From NCBI GenBank assembly GCA_947461495.1, contig CANHLV010000083.1, positions 1-7,351 of the forward strand: DNA of 7,351 nucleotides, read 5' to 3'. This document shows positions 1 through 6,705 of this stretch, in pieces (within the stretch, counting starts at the first letter, position 1; every line of letters begins with the position of its first letter). The DNA comes from Chitinophagaceae bacterium (GTDB lineage Bacteria; Bacteroidota; Bacteroidia; Chitinophagales; Chitinophagaceae). The notes beneath the pieces were generated by a model. The model made no database searches. It worked only from the letters and a program-made list of their open reading frames with translations, and was not told the origin of the DNA. Made by a program: the position numbers and the translations under genes.

Positions 1-867
1 CCCGATTGGTATTTTCAAGGGGTACAAAAAATGCGTTCTATCACAGTAGTGACTTTTATTTCAAAATGTGTTTCTTTTTTGCTGATTATCTTTTTTGTAA
101 AAAAAACAGATGATGTTGTAATGGCGGTTTTTGCGGTTTCGGTTGGAAATTTCATTGCCGGTCTCATCGGCTTTTTTCTTTTGTTAAAAAGCTTTTCTTG
201 GAAATTTAAATTTGCGCCTAAAAGGTTTGCCATGGTCTTTTTTAAAGAAAGTGCCTATGTATTTTCAAGTATCATTTTGGTGCCTTTGTATTCAACCATC
301 AACTTATTTATCCTTCAGTATTTTACCAATCCATTGATGGTAGGTTATTATGCCATTTCTGAAAAAATATATAGTGCGTTGAGTATGCTCACTTCAGTTG
401 CGAACCGAACATTTTATCCGCACCTCACTCAATTATATAAAACTTCACAATTAGGATTTGAAAACAATGTAAAAAAACTCAGCGTTTATTTTGCAGCTGG
501 ATTTACCATTTTGGCAATAGCTCAGTTTTTTGGAGCTGAATGGATTGTTCGTTTCTTAAGTGGGAAGCACAATATTCAGGATGTTGATTATGCCGTTGAT
601 ATTTTGAGAATCATGAGTATTGCCGTTATGTTTTCACCATTTGGATCTTTTTATTTTCAATTGCTGATCATTCAGGGAAGAAAGAAGACTGCAGTGAGAA
701 ATATTTCTTCAGTAGTGCTGATTAACCTGGTGAGTGCAGCTAGTTTGGCTTATTTCTTTCAGGGGAAGGGTATGGCGGTAAATCTTTGTATCATTGTTTT
801 CTTTATTGCATTCTTTAATTATTATTCTTACCGTCACAAATCGGGGTTCAATAAAATTCAGCAGTAA
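1..867 (+). CDS. wzx: Wzx-type polysaccharide flippase, C-terminal part (5' end outside window)
   Basis: Integral membrane protein expected to flip undecaprenyl-linked oligosaccharide repeat units across the inner membrane. The frame is open from base 1: before the first ATG at 31 it reads PDWYFQGVQK, and the run through that ATG (DWYFQG-x-QKM-x-x-ITVVTFISK) matches the conserved WFFQG...I...SK segment that lies about 120 residues into Wzx/RfbX proteins. So ATG 31 is an internal methionine and the true start lies upstream. The visible 288 residues contain repeated hydrophobic segments (about bases 55-190, 250-330, 480-550, 600-670 and 700-825), with short basic loops between them. The total would be near the usual 410-430 residues. 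It ends at TAA 865-867, 62 bp before the methyltransferase on the same strand. A MATE/MviN-like exporter outside polysaccharide synthesis is unlikely given the neighbours. Confidence 0.88.
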   Translation, partial: PDWYFQGVQKMRSITVVTFISKCVSFLLIIFFVKKTDDVVMAVFAVSVGNFIAGLIGFFLLLKSFSWKFKFAPKRFAMVFFKESAYVFSSIILVPLYSTINLFILQYFTNPLMVGYYAISEKIYSALSMLTSVANRTFYPHLTQLYKTSQLGFENNVKKLSVYFAAGFTILAIAQFFGAEWIVRFLSGKHNIQDVDYAVDILRIMSIAVMFSPFGSFYFQLLIIQGRKKTAVRNISSVVLINLVSAASLAYFFQGKGMAVNLCIIVFFIAFFNYYSYRHKSGFNKIQQ

Positions 868-885
868 CGCTATTCAGAATAAGTT

Positions 886-893
886 TATTTTTG
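886..893 (+). promoter_or_regulatory. TAnnTTTG -7-like element upstream of the methyltransferase gene
   Basis: TATTTTTG matches the Bacteroidota sigma-A -7 consensus TAnnTTTG at every fixed position. It lies 36 bp before the ATG at 930, in the 62-bp gap after the flippase stop. No TTG (-33 element) is visible 17-23 bp upstream, so the match is only half of a promoter. In AT-rich DNA it could be chance, and read-through from upstream remains possible. Confidence 0.3.
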
Positions 894-929
894 CAAGCAT
901 TCTAAATAGTCAGATAAATTAAGATATCA

Positions 930-1670
930 ATGAGTAATGAGTATAAGCCACATATGCTGGAATGGACAGATGAGAAAGTAGAAAAATTCTGGAATTTCAG
1001 GAACAATTATAAGCCTTATGATAATACCTGGTTTACCCAACAGGCCGGCCCTGCTGTTTTGAAATTGGTAAATTCTATCTCACCTATAAAAGGAAAGATT
1101 TTGGATTATGGAACGGGCAAAGGTTATTTGGTGGATTATCTTCTAACTGACTATGTTAATGCTGAAATCTATGCCTGTGATTTCACAGAAGATCCTGCAA
1201 AAGAAACAGACCAAAAAAATAAAGATAAAAAGATGTTCAGGGGATGTAAACATATTACTTCACTGCCATCAGTATACGAAGACAATTATTTCGATATGGT
1301 ATTTTTGATTGAAACGATTGAACACCTAACCGATAATTATCTTCAAGGAACGCTCAAGGAAATCCACAGAATATTAAAACCCGGTGGCACTATTGTAATT
1401 ACCACACCTAATGATGAAGATTTAGAAAAGACACATGTTCATTGCGCTGATTGTGGAGCTACTTTTCATCACATGCAACACATTAGGAGCTGGAATGAAA
1501 ATAATTTAGGAAAATTGATGAATGAATTTTCATTCCGACCAGAAATATGCAGAGGTGTCAACATACAATGGTATGGCAGGAGCGGCTATGCGCACTTGTT
1601 AGTTGACAGATTGAAAAATCTATTTCGCACAGCTAAAAATGCGAACCTTGTATACATAGGTAAAAAGTAA
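930..1670 (+). CDS. Class I SAM-dependent methyltransferase with C-x2-C / H-x3-H cluster
   Basis: 246-residue soluble protein with a Methyltransf_11/UbiG-like Rossmann fold. Motif I is ILDYGTGKGY (residues 57-66), with an acidic residue at D84 after the second strand. FDMVFLIETIEHL (121-133) is the motif II/III region, and LKPGGTIVITTPN (149-161) is the following strand. After the core comes C172-x2-C175-G-x3-H180-x3-H184, then R186-S-W. The same arrangement (CxxCG..FH..QH.RS) recurs in a subset of methyltransferases and looks like a metal site or substrate lid. By context it probably methylates a sugar or sugar precursor of the surface polysaccharide, or an amino-sugar substituent. The acceptor cannot be read from the sequence. 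The gene is followed after only 16 bp by a glycosyltransferase gene, so the two are probably co-transcribed. The fold is clear; the substrate is unknown. Confidence 0.88.
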   Translation: MSNEYKPHMLEWTDEKVEKFWNFRNNYKPYDNTWFTQQAGPAVLKLVNSISPIKGKILDYGTGKGYLVDYLLTDYVNAEIYACDFTEDPAKETDQKNKDKKMFRGCKHITSLPSVYEDNYFDMVFLIETIEHLTDNYLQGTLKEIHRILKPGGTIVITTPNDEDLEKTHVHCADCGATFHHMQHIRSWNENNLGKLMNEFSFRPEICRGVNIQWYGRSGYAHLLVDRLKNLFRTAKNANLVYIGKK

Positions 1671-1686
1671 AAAAATCTGATTTTCA

Positions 1687-2787
1687 ATGCAGGAAAATCC
1701 GGCTTCAAATAAAATAAAATTGTTGATTGCTGTTCCCTCTCTTGAGTGTGGCGGCTTGGAACGTAATGTCCTCAATATCTGCAATAACATCAACAATCGC
1801 AAATTTGAAACCACGTTGGTCATCATCAACAATGAAAATCCATTTTATAAAGTCACGAATCATTCGGTAAAAGTCATTAACCTAAATAAAAAAAATGTAC
1901 GTAAGGCTGTGTTTGATGTAAAGAAAATTATAGGCGAACAAAAACCTGATCTTGTACTATCTACCGCCAATCATCTTAATTTGTTGTTCGCTATTTTCAG
2001 GTTTTTATTTCCTAAAAAAATAATCTTCATTGCCCGAGAATCCAGTATTGTAAGCATCAATACACGTCGCAATAAGTTTCCTTTCTTATTCGACAAGTTG
2101 CTTAAATTATGCTATCGCAAATTTGATCACATCGTTTGTCAGTCGAAATTTATGCAACAGGATTTGTTGATGCATTATCACATACCTGAAGCCAAGACAA
2201 GCATCATCAATAATGCGGTTGTATTGCCTGAGCATTGGATTGAACCACGTGAAATTCAATCACCGCGTAGTTATATTACCGTAGCTCGATTATCCGAGGA
2301 AAAGGGTATCGATAATATTCTTCGTGCATTGCAAAAAACAACAACACCGTTTCAATATACAATTATTGGAGACGGACCTTTAATGTCTTCATTAAAACAA
2401 TTGACTATTGATTTGAAACTTCAAAAGCACGTTTTGTTTGCAGGCGCACATTCTTCACCTTATAGTGTAGTTACAGAGCCGGATTTGTTTTTAATGGGGT
2501 CGCATTATGAAGGATTTCCAAACGTGCTTTTAGAAGCCAATTCTCTTGGCATTCCGGTTGTTTGCTTTGACGCACCGGGCGGCATAAATGAAGTTGTAGA
2601 TTCTGGAGTAAATGGAATTCTTGTGCCGCCAAATGATTTGGATGCTTTTGCTGCAGCAGTAGATAAGGCCTCATCAATTCCATTTGATAGAAAAAAAATT
2701 CAGTCACTCACATTAGAAAGGTATAGTACAAAGTCAATGATGGATAAATGGGAAAAATTATTCCTCAGTGTTTTTACAACCAATTAA
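1687..2787 (+). CDS. GT4-family glycosyltransferase (first of two)
   Basis: 366-residue GT-B-fold, retaining glycosyltransferase acting at the cytoplasmic face of the membrane on a lipid-linked oligosaccharide. The N-terminal domain opens with LLIAVPSLECGGLERNV (residues 12-28), the glycine-rich acceptor-side loop of GT4 enzymes. The C-terminal nucleotide-sugar domain shows VARLSEEKG (199-207; R201 and K206 are the usual phosphate-contacting residues), GDGP (228-231) and the E-x7-E signature EGFPNVLLE (E275 and E283). PGGINEVV follows at 298-304. Length is normal for the family. ATG 1687 is the first in-frame start after the methyltransferase stop, 16 bp upstream. This tight spacing supports one operon. 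The donor and acceptor sugars cannot be inferred. It shares the motif layout of the next gene, but the two are clearly diverged and not a recent duplication. Confidence 0.92.
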   Translation: MQENPASNKIKLLIAVPSLECGGLERNVLNICNNINNRKFETTLVIINNENPFYKVTNHSVKVINLNKKNVRKAVFDVKKIIGEQKPDLVLSTANHLNLLFAIFRFLFPKKIIFIARESSIVSINTRRNKFPFLFDKLLKLCYRKFDHIVCQSKFMQQDLLMHYHIPEAKTSIINNAVVLPEHWIEPREIQSPRSYITVARLSEEKGIDNILRALQKTTTPFQYTIIGDGPLMSSLKQLTIDLKLQKHVLFAGAHSSPYSVVTEPDLFLMGSHYEGFPNVLLEANSLGIPVVCFDAPGGINEVVDSGVNGILVPPNDLDAFAAAVDKASSIPFDRKKIQSLTLERYSTKSMMDKWEKLFLSVFTTN

Positions 2788-2794
2788 AATTGAT

Positions 2795-2837
2795 ATAGTT
2801 TTTTTGCAGATATTTGCAGACCCAAAACAAAAACTAT
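2795..2837 (+). repeat. Intergenic inverted repeat between the two glycosyltransferase genes
   Basis: ATAGTTTTT (2795-2803) is the exact reverse complement of AAAAACTAT (2829-2837), giving a possible 9-bp stem with a 25-nt loop. The loop region overlaps a tandem pair of TTTGCAGA (2803-2810 and 2813-2820). The stem is almost all A-T, and no T-run follows it, so it is not a convincing intrinsic terminator. It fills most of the 61-bp gap and could be a weak regulatory structure or chance. Confidence 0.25.
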
Positions 2838-2848
2838 CTGCTTAAGTA

Positions 2849-4015
2849 ATGACGAAGCCTAAACTACTAATTTTTATCAATTCGCTTGAACTTGGAGGAG
2901 CAGAAAGGGTAGTGTCTCATTTATTACGTCATCTCAATGCAGAATTTGACATACATCTGGCAATGTATAATAACCAAGTAGAGTATGAGATTCCAAAGAA
3001 TATTCCGATTTTCGATTTAGGTCAGCCATTGCATGAGAATCCGTTGTCAATATTTCTAAAACTTCCTTATTTATCATATCGAGTTTTCCAATATTGTAAG
3101 AAAAACAATATTAAAACATCGGTTACATTTTTAAATCGCCCATGTTATATCAATGCTTTGATGAGAACATTATGGCGTTTTAAGGGAACAATCATCATGT
3201 GTGAGCGAACGCACCAAACTACGATTTTGGCTTCCAACTCATGGTTTTTCAGAAAGATTACGACGAAACTGGTTTCATTTTCTTATAAAAGAGCGGATTT
3301 AGTTTTGGTAAATTCATATGCTTCCAAACAGGATTTGCAGGAAAACTTTCATGTTAGAAAGCCGATGCAGGTTATTTACAATCCACTAGATGTAGCTACC
3401 ATACAAAAGCAGGCAATGGAGCCTTGCAATATTGATTTCGAAAAAAATTGCTTCTATTTTATTTCAGTTGGTGGTTTCAGGAAGGAGAAAAATATCAATT
3501 TCATGCTTGATGCTTTTTTCATCATCAAGCATTTGCCGGTTAAATTGATTCTTGTAGGCTCTGGTGCACAAAGAGAAGAGCTGGAAAAGAAAGTGAATGA
3601 TTTAGGGATGAAGAATCAAGTAATCTTTACTGGGTTTGATAACAATCCTTTCAAATATGTTAAGCGCAGCAATTGCTATATTCTTACTTCTTATGTAGAA
3701 GGATTTCCCAATGTATTATTGGAAGCTTTGGCCTGTGAAAAGCCTATCATTTCCACTGATTGCAAATCTGGTCCGAGAGAATTACTAGCTCCGGGTACCG
3801 ATCTTCATTATACCGCTAAGAGCAGTTATGAAATTGCTGAATATGGTATTCTTACACCTGTAAATGATGTCGCTAATTTAGCGGCTTCTATGAGAAAAAT
3901 GTATGATGATGAAAAGTTGAGAAAGCAGTTTGAATCAAAAGCACTGTCAAGAGCCAAACATTTTGATGTCAGTGAAATTATTCAGTTTTTTCATGTTGCT
4001 TTTTCGGGATTGTAG
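2849..4015 (+). CDS. GT4-family glycosyltransferase (second of two)
   Basis: 388-residue GT-B-fold retaining glycosyltransferase. It opens with LLIFINSLELGGAERVV (residues 6-22), the GT4 N-terminal signature. The nucleotide-sugar domain has VGGFRKEKN (207-215; R211 and K214), GSG (237-239) and the E-x7-E motif EGFPNVLLE (E284 and E292). CKSGPRELLAPG (305-316) then follows; this SGPRE-L-aPG stretch is common in GT4 enzymes that extend surface or N-glycan-type oligosaccharides. No membrane-spanning segment is evident, so it is probably peripheral at the inner membrane. The gene starts 61 bp after the preceding glycosyltransferase. Its last 38 bp overlap the 3' end of the convergent membrane-protein gene. 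It probably adds one sugar of the repeat unit; linkage and donor are not determinable. Confidence 0.92.
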   Translation: MTKPKLLIFINSLELGGAERVVSHLLRHLNAEFDIHLAMYNNQVEYEIPKNIPIFDLGQPLHENPLSIFLKLPYLSYRVFQYCKKNNIKTSVTFLNRPCYINALMRTLWRFKGTIIMCERTHQTTILASNSWFFRKITTKLVSFSYKRADLVLVNSYASKQDLQENFHVRKPMQVIYNPLDVATIQKQAMEPCNIDFEKNCFYFISVGGFRKEKNINFMLDAFFIIKHLPVKLILVGSGAQREELEKKVNDLGMKNQVIFTGFDNNPFKYVKRSNCYILTSYVEGFPNVLLEALACEKPIISTDCKSGPRELLAPGTDLHYTAKSSYEIAEYGILTPVNDVANLAASMRKMYDDEKLRKQFESKALSRAKHFDVSEIIQFFHVAFSGL

Positions 4016-5315
4016 TCTTTTTCAAATACCATACGTAAAACATGCCTGCGAGATAAAACGGAATGATTTGTATGCGATACCTTCCTAATGTACCAAAGTT
4101 GGCAGTTGACAAACCAATAATCGCTGAGAAAATAAAGGTATATACAAGAAACAAAAAAACATATGGATCCGTAAACAGGGTTTTGAAGAATTTGAATAAA
4201 CCTGTTTTAAAAATTATCCAGATGGTGAGGAGCAATAAGATGAGGTTTTCTAATCCGGCAAATATCATCAGTACATTTTTAGATTCCCAGATATAAGGCC
4301 TGAATAAAGTGGCGTTGATACCAGCAGGCATTTTGCTGATAAATCCGCTGAGCGTGGGTTCTATGGTCCCGATGTTAAATACAGAGCCGCCACTGAAATC
4401 TTCCGAACTCAAATATGATTGCTGTTGTTCCTTAATATTATCGAATAATTTTTCAATGGCAAATCGGCCGAGTAAATTATCAACGGCAGCTGCATTAATC
4501 TGGTACAATCCTATCAGTAAAATAATGACAACAGGGAAAAATAATCTCCTAAAAAAAACAATCTTAATTTTTCGAACCAGCAACATTACCAAAAAAACAA
4601 TAAAAGGCACCATGAAAGCTGCAATGATATATGCTTTGAAAACGGCAATCAATGCCGCCGCCAAAATCATGATGAACAAATAACGAAGTCTGAATTTTTT
4701 GATGTGAAATATCTGCACGATTCCATAAACAATCCATCCCATGGCCGCAAAGCAGACTGTATCTTTTAAAATTCCTGAACCATAAAAAGTAACGGTTGGG
4801 AAAAACAGTACCGCCCAAGCCAATCGATTGTCCCATTCAGGCATGAGTTTGCAAAAAGCTTCAAACATTTTAAACATACCGGAATAGGCCAGAGTAGCGA
4901 GCAACATACTTGTGGTCAGAAATCTGAAAAATGATAAATAGCCCAATAAGAAACTTATTCTTTCCAATAGCCATCCCGCTTCGTTACTGCTACCATCCAA
5001 ACTGTAAACATCTTTTAAATAATCTGAGTCTTTAAGCAAAAGACTGTAATTTTCTACACCGGTATGCATCAATTGTTTTACATAAAGTGCATTTTTGAAA
5101 TAGTTCATTGAATCACCCACGCCCCAATAAAAATAGATGAGCAGACAGTAAGCAACAGTACAAATCATTTTAAAAACAAATCCTTTAATCAGGTACTTTT
5201 TGTACAGGATATTGTCTTTATGATTTTTTTTAATGAAAAGAATGAAAACAAACAGAATGAGAAAGTACAAGGGTACCAGCACAAAATCAGTCCAACTTAT
5301 AAATCCTTTGTACAT
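3978..5315 (-). CDS. Multi-pass membrane protein, candidate O-antigen/capsule polymerase (Wzy-like)
   Basis: 445-residue integral membrane protein with about 10-11 hydrophobic helices (approximately residues 11-28, 43-63, 117-150, 163-203, 210-247, 255-272, 346-369, 384-402 and 415-430, some spans holding two). One large hydrophilic loop lies at 273-345. This few-loops, one-large-loop plan is typical of Wzy polymerases, whose sequences are poorly conserved. Suggestive elements are YFYWGVGDSMNYF (61-73), FFPTVTFYGSGILKDT (171-186) and NFGTLGRYRIQIIPF (406-420), the last resembling the arginine-bearing C-terminal segment of bacterial polysaccharide polymerases. The cluster otherwise has a flippase and glycosyltransferases but no other polymerase in view, which favours this role. 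It is the only minus-strand gene and has its own promoter-like sequence. A GT-C-type transferase or an unrelated transporter cannot be excluded. The C-terminus is basic (KKTTIPKKQHEK). Confidence 0.68.
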   Translation of the reverse strand: MYKGFISWTDFVLVPLYFLILFVFILFIKKNHKDNILYKKYLIKGFVFKMICTVAYCLLIYFYWGVGDSMNYFKNALYVKQLMHTGVENYSLLLKDSDYLKDVYSLDGSSNEAGWLLERISFLLGYLSFFRFLTTSMLLATLAYSGMFKMFEAFCKLMPEWDNRLAWAVLFFPTVTFYGSGILKDTVCFAAMGWIVYGIVQIFHIKKFRLRYLFIMILAAALIAVFKAYIIAAFMVPFIVFLVMLLVRKIKIVFFRRLFFPVVIILLIGLYQINAAAVDNLLGRFAIEKLFDNIKEQQQSYLSSEDFSGGSVFNIGTIEPTLSGFISKMPAGINATLFRPYIWESKNVLMIFAGLENLILLLLTIWIIFKTGLFKFFKTLFTDPYVFLFLVYTFIFSAIIGLSTANFGTLGRYRIQIIPFYLAGMFYVWYLKKTTIPKKQHEKTE

Positions 5316-5352
5316 CTTGGTATAAAATATAGGCGAAAGATAGTTTAAAATT

Positions 5353-5382
5353 CAAATAAAACCTTTGTGTTGCTTGGCCAAA
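5353..5382 (-). promoter_or_regulatory. Putative promoter for the minus-strand membrane-protein gene
   Basis: On the minus strand, TTTG (5382-5379) is followed after 18 bp by TTTATTTG (5360-5353). This matches the Bacteroidota consensus TTG-N17-23-TAnnTTTG with one mismatch (T for A in the -7 element). Transcription would begin roughly 30 bp before the ATG at 5315. Spacing and location fit, but AT-rich DNA yields such matches by chance. Confidence 0.4.
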
Positions 5383-5399
5383 ACGTCATATTATTTCGC

Positions 5400-5428
5400 T
5401 TGATTCTGCTTCGTTTTTCCTTTCTTTG
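5400..5428 (+). promoter_or_regulatory. Putative promoter for rfbB (rmlB)
   Basis: TTG (5400-5402) and TTTCTTTG (5421-5428) are separated by 18 bp. This fits the Bacteroidota consensus TTG-N17-23-TAnnTTTG with one mismatch in the -7 element. The element ends 21 bp before the rfbB ATG, leaving a very short 5' leader. It is back-to-back with the minus-strand match in the same 134-bp divergent gap, as expected for two diverging transcription units. Confidence 0.42.
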
Positions 5429-5449
5429 CATATTCATTAATGAAAAAAT

Positions 5450-6508
5450 ATGAACAGTCAACATAATATTTTAATTACCGGTGGTGCGGGATTTATAGGT
5501 TCGCATCTTACACGATTGTTTGTTACAAAATATCCCGGGTATAAAATTGTCAATTTAGATAAGCTAACTTATGCCGGCAATCTTGAAAATCTACGAGATA
5601 TTGAAAATGCACCGAATTATCATTTCGTAAAAGGAGATATTACTGATGCTGAATTATTGAATACACTTTTCAATCAGCATCAGTTCACTGCAGTTTTGCA
5701 TTGCGCTGCGGAAAGTCATGTGGATCGCTCAATTACAGACCCTATGGCATTTGTAAAAACGAATGTGTTGGGAACGGTTACATTATTACATGCTGCCAAA
5801 GAATTTTGGAAAGGCAAGTTGGAGGGAAAGATTTTCTACCACATTTCTACAGACGAAGTATATGGTTCTTTGGGTGATGAAGGATTTTTCACTGAGTCAA
5901 CTTCTTATGATCCTAGAAGTCCATACTCAGCTTCAAAGGCTTCTTCAGATCATTTTGTAAGAGCATTTTATCATACGTATCAGTTACCGGTTAAAATTTC
6001 CAATTGCTCTAATAATTACGGGCCTTTTCATTTCCCTGAAAAGCTGATTCCTTTATGTATTCACAATATCATCAACAACAAGCCACTCCCTATTTATGGT
6101 AAAGGTGAAAATGTAAGAGACTGGTTGTATGTTGAAGACCACGTGCGTGCTATTGATACAATTTTTCATAAGGGAGAACTCGGAGAAACTTACAACATAG
6201 GCGGTCATAATGAGTGGACAAACATTGCATTGGTGAAAGAGCTTTGCAAACAGATGGATATTAAATTAGGCAGACCTGCAGGCACGAACGAACAGCTTAT
6301 TACCTACGTGACCGACCGAGCAGGACATGATTTAAGATATGCGATAGACGCCACTAAATTAAAGAACGAACTCGGCTGGATGCCTTCATTGCAATTTGAA
6401 GAGGGACTTTCCAAAACAATCGACTGGTATCTTTCGAACAGCGAATGGCTGAATAATGTGACCAGCGGCGAATATCAGAAGTATTATGAAGGGATGTACG
6501 GGGGGTAG
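5450..6508 (+). CDS. rfbB: dTDP-glucose 4,6-dehydratase
   Basis: Cytoplasmic NAD-dependent short-chain dehydrogenase/reductase-type enzyme, also called RmlB. It converts dTDP-D-glucose to dTDP-4-dehydro-6-deoxy-D-glucose, the second step toward dTDP-L-rhamnose and other dTDP-deoxysugars. The 352-residue length is standard. Visible motifs are TGGAGFIGSHL (residues 10-20, the NAD-binding GxxGxxG), the catalytic T134-D135-E136 in ISTDEVYGSLG, YSASK (Y159-x3-K163) and NVRDWLYVEDH (221-231), all diagnostic of RmlB. ATG 5450 gives the family N-terminus just before the glycine loop. A second ATG at 5440 is out of frame and opens only an 8-codon frame ending at 5466, across this start. The C-terminus ends in YGG directly in a six-G run (5500-5505 plus 1000, that is 6500-6505) at the edge of the repeat region, so the last residues may have been altered by whatever placed the repeats there. 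Confidence 0.97.
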   Translation: MNSQHNILITGGAGFIGSHLTRLFVTKYPGYKIVNLDKLTYAGNLENLRDIENAPNYHFVKGDITDAELLNTLFNQHQFTAVLHCAAESHVDRSITDPMAFVKTNVLGTVTLLHAAKEFWKGKLEGKIFYHISTDEVYGSLGDEGFFTESTSYDPRSPYSASKASSDHFVRAFYHTYQLPVKISNCSNNYGPFHFPEKLIPLCIHNIINNKPLPIYGKGENVRDWLYVEDHVRAIDTIFHKGELGETYNIGGHNEWTNIALVKELCKQMDIKLGRPAGTNEQLITYVTDRAGHDLRYAIDATKLKNELGWMPSLQFEEGLSKTIDWYLSNSEWLNNVTSGEYQKYYEGMYGG

Positions 6509-6524
6509 GGTTTAGGAAGGAGGA

Positions 6525-6587
6525 GAAGGTTTAGAAGGTTTAGATGGTTTAGAAGGTTTAGAAGGTTTAGATGGTTTAGAAGGTTTA
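6525..6587 (+). repeat. 9-bp tandem repeat, seven units, with 27-bp higher-order period
   Basis: Seven consecutive 9-bp units: GAAGGTTTA at 6525, 6534, 6552, 6561 and 6579, and GATGGTTTA at 6543 and 6570. Writing the units as A and T gives A-A-T-A-A-T-A, so a 27-bp block is repeated twice and begun a third time with no other changes. A diverged outlying copy (GGGTTTAGG) lies at 6508-6516, and a decayed unit (GTTGTTATG) follows at 6588-6596. The perfection suggests recent expansion by slippage. It begins 17 bp after the rmlB stop codon. Confidence 0.95.
6537..6574 (+). repeat. Left arm of long imperfect inverted repeat
   Basis: This segment of the tandem array pairs with 7088-7126. Pairing base by base gives 32 Watson-Crick pairs, 3 G-U pairs and 3 mismatches (at 6554, 6560 and 6562), with one bulged T at 7119. 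The strongest core is GTTTAGATGG (6565-6574) against CCATCTAAAC (7088-7097). Because the array is periodic, the right arm could also pair 27 bp earlier (6528-6547 against 7088-7107), so the stem can slip between registers. Confidence 0.8.
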
Positions 6588-6705
6588 GTTGTTATGTAAA
6601 GTAGTAAAACACTAAATAAAATTATTCTCTGACTAAATAAACTTCAGTAATTTCCTTTTCCTTTTGTACTAATAGTCTCTAATTTTATTTTCAAATGAAC
6701 GACTT

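Noticed and set aside
31..33. ATG at 31 as the true start of the flippase gene
   Set aside because: The reading frame continues upstream to base 1 and encodes the conserved DWYFQG segment found inside Wzx proteins, so the gene is truncated by the window edge.
1620..1832. Minus-strand open frame across the methyltransferase/glycosyltransferase junction
   Set aside because: It is antisense to two well-supported genes and has no family motif. The same applies to minus-strand frames at 15-233, 2471-2707 and 4564-4836, and to the plus-strand frame at 5763-5960 inside rfbB.
4063..4683. Plus-strand open frames at 4063-4296 and 4309-4683
   Set aside because: They lie antisense to the 445-residue membrane protein, whose hydrophobic codons produce long open complementary frames. 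Their translations show no recognisable domain.
6525..6587. CRISPR array or telomere-like repeat
   Set aside because: Units are 9 bp and directly abutting with no unique spacers, and there are no cas genes. The GGTTTAG resemblance to telomeric repeats is only compositional.
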